DNA of 5,152 nucleotides from Acidobacteriota bacterium (GTDB lineage: Bacteria; Acidobacteriota; Terriglobia; Terriglobales; Acidobacteriaceae): positions 1-5,152 of the forward strand of contig JAJXXG010000656.1 of assembly GCA_021781255.1 (NCBI GenBank). The letters run 5' to 3'. The translations under genes and the position numbers were made by a program. Below the pieces are notes generated by a model. The model ran no database searches, had not been told where the DNA came from, and saw only the letters and a program-made list of their open reading frames with translations. The stretch's first letter is position 1. Each line of letters starts with the position of its first letter. Shown here piece after piece: positions 1 to 5,152 of this stretch.

Positions 1-2783
1 CAGAGAGGCTTTCCACAGTCGCAGGACAATTACCGGCAGGCGTAAGCGCTCCGGTCATAACGCCGCTGACATCCTCTACCAGTACGGTCTTGATCGTCGG
101 ACTTACCTCCGAACAGCAATCGCTCATGCATCTGCGAACGGTTGCCGATTGGACGATGCGGCCCCATCTCCTCGCCGTTCCTGGCGTGGCGAACGCTGCC
201 GTCTTCGGCGGTGAGATCAAACAATTACAGGTCCAGTTTCTCCCACAAAAGCTGGTGAAGTACGGCCTGTCGCTGAATGACGTCGTGGCTGCCGCGCAAA
301 AGGCCACGGCGGTATTGGGCGCGGGGTTCATTGAGAACAAGAATCAGCGTCTCATTTTGCAAACGGAAGGACAGGCCCTCACCCCTGCACAGATTGCCGC
401 GACCGTGCTGGTCCGGCAGAATGGCGCGAACGTCACTCTAGGGCAGGTCGCCGATGTACGTGAAGGGTCAGCGCCACCCTTCGGTGCTGCCTTAATCGAA
501 GGGAAAACCGGCGTCATCTTGGTCATTTCCGACCAGTACGGGGCGAACACCTTGGATGTCACCTCTCGGGTTGAGCGGGCACTTCAGGAACTCAACCCAG
601 CGCTGCAGCGCGAAGGGATTGCCATGCGGCCCGATCTCTTCAAACCAGCCAACTTCATCAATACCTCGATTCATAACATTCGCACATCTCTTCTCCTCGG
701 CGCTGCTCTTGTTATCGTGGTGCTCTTTCTCTTCTTATTCGACATTCGTACAGCCGTTATTTCCTGCACAGCTATCCCGCTTTCTCTTCTCGCCGCCGTG
801 ACGGTGATGGACAAAATGGGATTCACGCTCAATACCATGACCTTGGGCGGCCTGGCGATCGCGATTGGAGAAGTCGTGGATGATGCGGTGATCGACGTGG
901 AAAACATCTTGCGGCGATTGCGCGAGAATGCGGCTTCGGAAAGTCCCAGGCCAATTTTCAATGTGGTCCTGAATGCCTCTATCGAAGTCAGAAGCGCCGT
1001 GGTATACGCGACATTCGCGGTAGCCCTGGTATTTATCCCCATCCTCACTCTTTCCGGGCTTACCGGAAGGATCTTCGCGCCTCTTGGAATCGCCTACATT
1101 CTTTCGATTCTGGCATCTCTTGTCGTTGCTCTCACGGTGACGCCGGCTCTGTCCATGCTTCTGTTGGCGCATCGCAAGCTTCGCACGGATGAGCCACCTG
1201 TGGTTCGCTGGTTGAAGGCGCGATACGTGTCTGTCCTGGAACAAATCGAGCGCATTCCCGGCCTGGTCATCGGATTCGTCGTTGTAATCACGATTTGCGG
1301 TATTGCGGCAGTACCGTTTTTCAGCAGCAGCTTTCTTCCCGAGCTGCACGAAGGGCATTACATCCTCCACATGATTGCGGTTCCTGGCACTTCGCTGGAA
1401 GACTCACTCCGTGAAGGACGAGAGGTCACGGCGGCCCTATTAAAGCTGCCATTCATACGATCGGTAGCTCAACACGCGGGTCGCGCCGAGCTGTCGGAGG
1501 ACACCTGGGGACCGAACTACAGCGAGATAGAAATCGACCTGAAACCGATGGGCGGCGACGAGGAAGAAGCTGCACAGGGAGAAATTCGCAAGACATTGAC
1601 TCAGTTTTCTGGATTGTCCTTCTCTCTCAATACTTTTCTCACTGAGCGTATCGAAGAGACCCTCTCCGGGTACACGGCTTCCGTGGTTGTCAATATTTAT
1701 GGGACCGATCTCGACACGCTGGACCAGGAAGCGCAGCAGGTGGCGCGAGTGCTCAACGGGGTGCCGGGAGCAACGGAAGTGCAAATGCAATCTCCTCCAG
1801 GAACTCCCGAGATCGCCGTTGCGCTGCGCACTTCGGAACTCCTGCACTGGGGCTTCGATCCGGTAAGTATTTTGCAGGATGTCCATACGGCTTATGGAGG
1901 CGAGCAGGTTGGCGACATCTATGAGGGGAATCGGGTCTTCGGCGTATCTGTCATCCTGCCGCCCGCGCTGCGGAATCGCGTGGATGCAGTTTCAACCTTG
2001 CCGATCAAAAACCCGGAAGGCATTTACATCCCGCTGGGGCAGCTTGCGAACGTCTATGAAACTTCGGGTCGCTCTGTCGTTCTGCACGACGGTGCGCGAC
2101 GCGTACAGACGGTCACGCTCAATGTGGCTGGCGGCAACGCTAGCGCGTTCGTGCAGGCGGCACAGAAGGAGATTGCCGCCAAGGTACATCTGGCCCCCGG
2201 CAATTACATCCAATTTACCGGGACCGCGGCGGCTCAAGCCCAGTCCCGCCATGACTTGATCGTTCATTCGGCCTTGGCGGCCTTGGGCATTGTGCTGCTT
2301 CTCTCTGTTGTCCTGATGAACTGGCGTAACCTGCTCCTGGTGCTGGCGAACATTCCATTTGCGCTGGTTGGTGGCGTTCTCGCAGTTTTCGCAGGCGGGG
2401 GAATGCTCTCCCTGGGAGCGATGGTTGGCTTCATCACACTCTTCGGGATCACGCTCCGCAATTCCATCATGCTGATCTCGCATTACGAGCATCTGGTCGA
2501 AGTGGAGGGCATCGACTGGGGATATGCGACTGCCGTTCGTGGAGCCTCGGAACGGCTGGCTCCCATTCTGATGACTGCGCTGGTGACCGCGCTTGGGCTG
2601 CTGCCGTTGGCCATTGGCAGCAGTGCTCCCGGTCAGGAAATTGAAGGGCCACTCGCCATCGTTATCCTTGGCGGGCTGATTACCTCGACCGCGCTCAATC
2701 TGCTAGTGCTGCCCACGCTTGCGCTGCGATTCGGAAGGTTTGAACATCGCCCGCATGAGTTGATGCGTGATAAAGGTAACTAA
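1..2783 (+). CDS. CusA/CzcA-type RND efflux pump permease, 5'-truncated by the window edge
   Basis: Inner-membrane, proton-driven RND permease, the engine of a tripartite efflux pump. The frame is open from the left edge (first full codon at base 3), so the TTG at 90 is internal. About 926 residues are visible. HME-RND proteins run to roughly 1,040, so TM1 and the start of the first porter loop are missing. Visible in order: the rest of porter loop 1 (to about 660), TM2-TM6 (about 680-1166), TM7 (about 1260-1322), porter loop 2 (about 1320-2240) and TM8-TM12 (about 2260-2730). TM4 carries GEVVDDAVIDVEN (867-905), matching the proton-relay helix of the family. It is CusA-like, because the first Asp of the CzcA DFGxxVD motif is replaced by Ala. 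Other landmarks are FLPELHEGH, TFLTERIEETLSGY and GITLRNSIMLISHYEH. Loop 2 has only three Met and no Cys, so a CusA-style Cu/Ag methionine path is not evident. The exchanger gene follows after 3 bases. Family assignment is secure; the substrate is not. Confidence 0.93.
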   Translation, partial: ERLSTVAGQLPAGVSAPVITPLTSSTSTVLIVGLTSEQQSLMHLRTVADWTMRPHLLAVPGVANAAVFGGEIKQLQVQFLPQKLVKYGLSLNDVVAAAQKATAVLGAGFIENKNQRLILQTEGQALTPAQIAATVLVRQNGANVTLGQVADVREGSAPPFGAALIEGKTGVILVISDQYGANTLDVTSRVERALQELNPALQREGIAMRPDLFKPANFINTSIHNIRTSLLLGAALVIVVLFLFLFDIRTAVISCTAIPLSLLAAVTVMDKMGFTLNTMTLGGLAIAIGEVVDDAVIDVENILRRLRENAASESPRPIFNVVLNASIEVRSAVVYATFAVALVFIPILTLSGLTGRIFAPLGIAYILSILASLVVALTVTPALSMLLLAHRKLRTDEPPVVRWLKARYVSVLEQIERIPGLVIGFVVVITICGIAAVPFFSSSFLPELHEGHYILHMIAVPGTSLEDSLREGREVTAALLKLPFIRSVAQHAGRAELSEDTWGPNYSEIEIDLKPMGGDEEEAAQGEIRKTLTQFSGLSFSLNTFLTERIEETLSGYTASVVVNIYGTDLDTLDQEAQQVARVLNGVPGATEVQMQSPPGTPEIAVALRTSELLHWGFDPVSILQDVHTAYGGEQVGDIYEGNRVFGVSVILPPALRNRVDAVSTLPIKNPEGIYIPLGQLANVYETSGRSVVLHDGARRVQTVTLNVAGGNASAFVQAAQKEIAAKVHLAPGNYIQFTGTAAAQAQSRHDLIVHSALAALGIVLLLSVVLMNWRNLLLVLANIPFALVGGVLAVFAGGGMLSLGAMVGFITLFGITLRNSIMLISHYEHLVEVEGIDWGYATAVRGASERLAPILMTALVTALGLLPLAIGSSAPGQEIEGPLAIVILGGLITSTALNLLVLPTLALRFGRFEHRPHELMRDKGN
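2772..2776 (+). promoter_or_regulatory. Weak ribosome binding site for the exchanger gene
   Basis: AAAGG lies inside the last codons of the upstream pump gene, with a 10-base gap to the ATG at 2787. The match is short and the spacing is long. Translation of the exchanger therefore probably depends partly on ribosomes finishing the pump gene, whose TAA ends 3 bases before the ATG. The coupling is inferred from the spacing only. Confidence 0.45.
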
Positions 2784-2786
2784 ACG

Positions 2787-3743
2787 ATGACAATTCTTCT
2801 ATGGCTGATAGCTCTAGCGGCTGGGGTCGGTGCCATCGTGTGGGGAGCTGAGGTCTTCGCCGAACATCTAGGAAAAGCAGCCGTTGTACTCGGCGTCGGC
2901 AGCTTCGCGCTTGCTCTATTGCTGGCCGGGGCGGAACCTGAAGAACTGGTAACAGCCGTCACCGCTTCGCTTCGCGGCTCTCCTGGCATTGCATTGGGGG
3001 ATGTCATCGGGGCCAACGTCACAGTCTGCCTGGTAGCACTTGGAGTCGGTGCATTGGTCGCTCCGCTGCCGTTTGCAGGAAGCGCTCTCCGCTACGCAAT
3101 GCTCGGATTGCCCCTCGGAGTCATTGGCGCTTGGTTCGCCTGGGATGGAAACGTAAGCAGGCCGGAAGGGTTCGTGCTTATGCTTCTTTACGTCGCATAC
3201 GTGAGCTTGATCTGGATCGTGGAGCGGCATCCCCCTTCTCTGGGAGAAGTTGGAGAGCTTAGAGAGGCTCAGAATGAACGCGAGAATGCTACAAAACGAG
3301 TTGGCCGTGACTTGATGCTTGTGCTCTTCGGGGTGCTTGCGATGACGTGCGGAGCCTCATTACTTGTTGACGCCGTGCGACGAATCAGCCATCTTCAATC
3401 GACTCAAACCAAGCTTGGATTTACCATCGTTGGTTTTGCGACGGGCTTTGAACTCGTTGTGCTGGCCTGGTCGGCAGCTCGACGCGAAGCGCCCGAGGCG
3501 GTAGTAGCTGGAGTCGTAGGGTCCTTTGCTTACAACGTGACCATGACACTGGGTGCCGCTGCATTCGTACATCCGCTCGTACTGCAGAATGTGCGTCAAT
3601 TGCATCTTCCCCTGATCGCAATGCTAGCGGCGTTGGCTTTGGGGATAGGCCTCGCAGCACCTCGAAAAGTCTTAACGCGTAGGTCTGCTACAGCGCTCTT
3701 GCTCGCATACGTGCTATTTGTCTTACTTGTTCTCCGTCACTGA
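2787..3743 (+). CDS. Divergent sodium/calcium exchanger-family (CaCA) membrane protein
   Basis: Predicted inner-membrane cation antiporter of 318 residues, close to the usual size of prokaryotic YrbG-type exchangers. It shows the family's inverted repeat of two halves, each with an alpha motif. Alpha-1 has GAEPEEL (residues 48-54) and GDVIGANV (71-78). Alpha-2 has GFATGFEL (216-223) and GVVGSFAYN (242-250). A hydrophilic, charged loop (about 146-174) separates the halves, and about ten hydrophobic helices are visible. The two central glutamates (E53, E222) are kept. By my hand alignment to the archaeal NCX_Mj, however, several other ion ligands differ: the Thr-Ser of alpha-1 is Ala-Glu, the following Ser and Asn are A76 and V80, the Thr of alpha-2 is A218, and the acidic residue of alpha-2 is N250. 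Ordinary Na/Ca exchange is therefore doubtful, and another cation or proton coupling is possible. ATG start 3 bases after the RND stop with no room for a promoter, so very likely co-transcribed with the pump. Confidence 0.85.
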   Translation: MTILLWLIALAAGVGAIVWGAEVFAEHLGKAAVVLGVGSFALALLLAGAEPEELVTAVTASLRGSPGIALGDVIGANVTVCLVALGVGALVAPLPFAGSALRYAMLGLPLGVIGAWFAWDGNVSRPEGFVLMLLYVAYVSLIWIVERHPPSLGEVGELREAQNERENATKRVGRDLMLVLFGVLAMTCGASLLVDAVRRISHLQSTQTKLGFTIVGFATGFELVVLAWSAARREAPEAVVAGVVGSFAYNVTMTLGAAAFVHPLVLQNVRQLHLPLIAMLAALALGIGLAAPRKVLTRRSATALLLAYVLFVLLVLRH

Positions 3744-3806
3744 TCTGCATGATCGCAAATCGAATGTGTTGCAGAAACGTTGAGCCGGAATGAAATACTT
3801 TTTGAA
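3744..3806. other. Convergent intergenic gap between two operon ends
   Basis: These 63 bases separate the stop codon of the plus-strand exchanger from the stop codon of the minus-strand DMT gene. A 6-base inverted repeat (TCTGCA at 3744-3749, TGCAGA at 3770-3775) spans a 20-base loop, and there is a run of five T at 3799-3803, but the two are not adjacent. I see no GC-rich hairpin with a T tract in either direction. Termination may be Rho-dependent, or the transcripts may overlap. Confidence 0.6.
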
Positions 3807-4895
3807 TTATCCTTCTGAAACTCCATCCTGCTCGTTGCCGTGCTGATGATGTGCATCGGGATAGTGCTCGTGCGTATGGGTCATCGGTTCATGGCGGTGT
3901 GAATGCGTATGGACGGTGCCGGGTGCTACCGGATACGGGTGCTCGTGCTGATGGTGTTCATCGTATCTATGTTCATGGTCATGCTCCATCGCCGCATGGA
4001 CATGCCTATGGGTGTGGCTCTCGGTAAGATGAAGCCACAAACCTAGAGCCATTAAGGCGCCCGCAGCCAAGAGCTTGAAGCTGATGCGGTCATGAAGAAA
4101 AATAATGGAGAGGACAGCTCCAAAGAATGGCGCTATGGAATAGTACGCTCCCGTCCGCGCGGTGCCGAGATGGCGCAATCCGATGACAAAGAGAACCAGA
4201 CTGGCTCCGTAAGCGAACAGGCCGACGACCATCGAGGCGGCGACATGGGGGAAAGCCGGCCACTTAGCTCCAAGCGCAAGTGCAAGCGCGAGGTTGACGC
4301 AGCCTGCTACCAAACCTTTCAGTGAGGCAATCCAGGTCGCGTCGCTCAACGACACTTTTCGGGTGAAATTGTTATCGACGGCCCAGCAAAAACAGGCTCC
4401 AAGGACGAAAAGTGCGGGGAGAGCGCCAGCAAACTTGGCCTGACCGGGCCAACTTATAACAACCAAACCCGCTAAAATTGCGCCCATACCAAGAGCGATG
4501 CGCCTATCGAAGTTCTCGCGAAAGACGAACCACGCGAGCAGAGCGGTGAAGACGCTTTCGGCATTCAGCAGAAGAGATGCTCCCGAAGCCGGCATATGTG
4601 CTAATCCAAGCATTTGCAGGCCTGGTCCAAGGACTCCACCGGTAAAGATAGCACCCGCGAGCCAGAGCCACTCTCCGCGTGGGAGATGGACTGAGGGAGA
4701 CCTTCTAATGAAGCGGTATAGAGTGAGGCCCAGCCCCGATCCAAGGTAGAGAAGGGCCGCCATGAGCCAGGGATTCACACCAGCAAGCAGTGTTTTGGCG
4801 AGTGGCGTTCCGCTGCCGAAGAGCAGAGCCGCTCCAAGAGCCGCAACGATGCCTGGGTGTGCCAGGCTTTTCTTCAATCTTTCTACTTTGCCCAT
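3807..4895 (-). CDS. EamA/DMT-family transporter with histidine-rich C-terminal tail
   Basis: Inner-membrane transporter of 362 residues from the drug/metabolite transporter superfamily. Two EamA halves (about residues 15-150 and 157-290) supply about ten helices. Family-like features are GTPLAKTLL (29-37), the helix end NAESVFTALLAWFVFREN (111-128) and its counterpart SIAPFFGAVLSIIFLHDR (253-270). After the last helix comes a hydrophilic tail with 21 His between residues 294 and 352, mostly HxH and HH pairs mixed with Asp and Glu. This is a plausible binding site for Ni, Co, Zn or Cu. If topology follows other 10-helix DMT proteins, the tail is cytoplasmic. The ATG at 4895 is chosen because AGGAG sits 7 bases upstream. 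A TTG at 4946 would add 17 residues but overlap the upstream pump gene by 41 bases. Only 10 bases separate this gene from the CzcA-like stop codon, so they form one operon. A metal-export role is inferred from the tail and context. DMT family alone does not give the substrate. Confidence 0.9.
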   Translation of the reverse strand: MGKVERLKKSLAHPGIVAALGAALLFGSGTPLAKTLLAGVNPWLMAALLYLGSGLGLTLYRFIRRSPSVHLPRGEWLWLAGAIFTGGVLGPGLQMLGLAHMPASGASLLLNAESVFTALLAWFVFRENFDRRIALGMGAILAGLVVISWPGQAKFAGALPALFVLGACFCWAVDNNFTRKVSLSDATWIASLKGLVAGCVNLALALALGAKWPAFPHVAASMVVGLFAYGASLVLFVIGLRHLGTARTGAYYSIAPFFGAVLSIIFLHDRISFKLLAAGALMALGLWLHLTESHTHRHVHAAMEHDHEHRYDEHHQHEHPYPVAPGTVHTHSHRHEPMTHTHEHYPDAHHQHGNEQDGVSEG

Positions 4896-4902
4896 AACCC
4901 GG

Positions 4903-4905
4903 CTC

Positions 4906-4907
<2 letters not shown>
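4903..4907 (-). promoter_or_regulatory. Shine-Dalgarno site of the DMT gene, overlapping the RND stop codon
   Basis: Read on the minus strand, AGGAG lies 7 bases before the ATG at 4895, an ideal spacing. Its first two bases are the last two of the TAG that ends the upstream RND gene (4906-4908). It fixes the start of the DMT gene and suggests translational coupling of pump and DMT transporter. Confidence 0.8.

Positions 4908-5152
<245 letters not shown>

Noticed and set aside
735..1370. 211-codon open frame on the minus strand inside the pump gene
   Set aside because: It is antisense to a strongly conserved RND region. Its translation is rich in Arg, His and Gln with no recognisable domain, as expected from the complement of a membrane-protein gene.
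1992..2492. 166-codon open frame on the minus strand inside the pump gene
   Set aside because: It is a shadow of porter loop 2 and TM8-TM10, with low-complexity charged sequence, no domain and no convincing ribosome binding site noted.
90..2783. TTG at 90 as the start of the left-hand pump gene
   Set aside because: The frame is open to the left edge, and the 29 codons before it encode sequence fitting RND porter loop 1. A start at 90 would lack TM1 and much of the first porter domain.
2787..3743. Exchanger gene as a broken or frameshifted pseudogene because of its unusual motifs
   Set aside because: The frame is intact over 318 residues, both alpha repeats and about ten helices are present, and the length is normal for the family. 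Divergence rather than decay is the better reading.
3744..3775. Inverted repeat TCTGCA / TGCAGA as a terminator for the exchanger operon
   Set aside because: Only 6 paired bases around a 20-base loop, not GC-rich, and followed by AAACGTTGAG rather than a T run. Too weak to call.
3840..4015. Repetitive-looking CATG/GTG-rich DNA as a tandem repeat or CRISPR-like array
   Set aside because: The pattern is explained by alternating His codons of the DMT tail. There is no fixed repeat unit or spacer length.

Overview
The window is a bacterial metal/cation-transport island made of membrane transporters. It looks chromosomal or genomic-island DNA of moderate-to-high GC content. The gene combination (two heavy-metal-type RND pumps, each followed directly by a small accessory transporter) and the protein style would fit a soil or sediment Gram-negative such as an Acidobacteriota or proteobacterial lineage. 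That assignment is inference: there is no rRNA, tRNA or other lineage marker here. RND pumps of this type do imply an outer membrane.

Layout: (1) bases 1-2783, plus strand, hold most of a CusA/CzcA-type RND efflux pump permease whose N-terminus lies before the window. (2) Bases 2787-3743, plus strand, hold a complete but divergent sodium/calcium-exchanger-family protein, starting 3 bases after the pump's stop codon. (3) Bases 3744-3806 are a short convergent intergenic gap with no convincing terminator. (4) Bases 3807-4895, minus strand, hold a complete EamA/DMT-family transporter with a histidine-rich C-terminal tail. (5) Bases 4906-5152, minus strand, hold the C-terminal end of a second RND permease with typical CzcA/CusA-family sequence, whose body lies beyond the right edge. 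The DMT gene's Shine-Dalgarno overlaps this pump's stop codon.

Working model: two convergent efflux operons meet tail to tail. Each appears to consist of a periplasm-spanning RND pump (its membrane-fusion and outer-membrane partners probably upstream, outside the window) plus a single-component inner-membrane transporter encoded last. The inner-membrane proteins might move ions from cytoplasm to periplasm, from where the RND pump exports them. The poly-histidine tail on the DMT protein points to a divalent metal such as Ni, Co, Zn or Cu for the right-hand operon. The substrate of the left-hand operon is unresolved, because the pump has few methionines in its second porter loop and the exchanger lacks several standard Na/Ca ligands. 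No RNA genes, mobile elements, CRISPR arrays or long repeats were seen.
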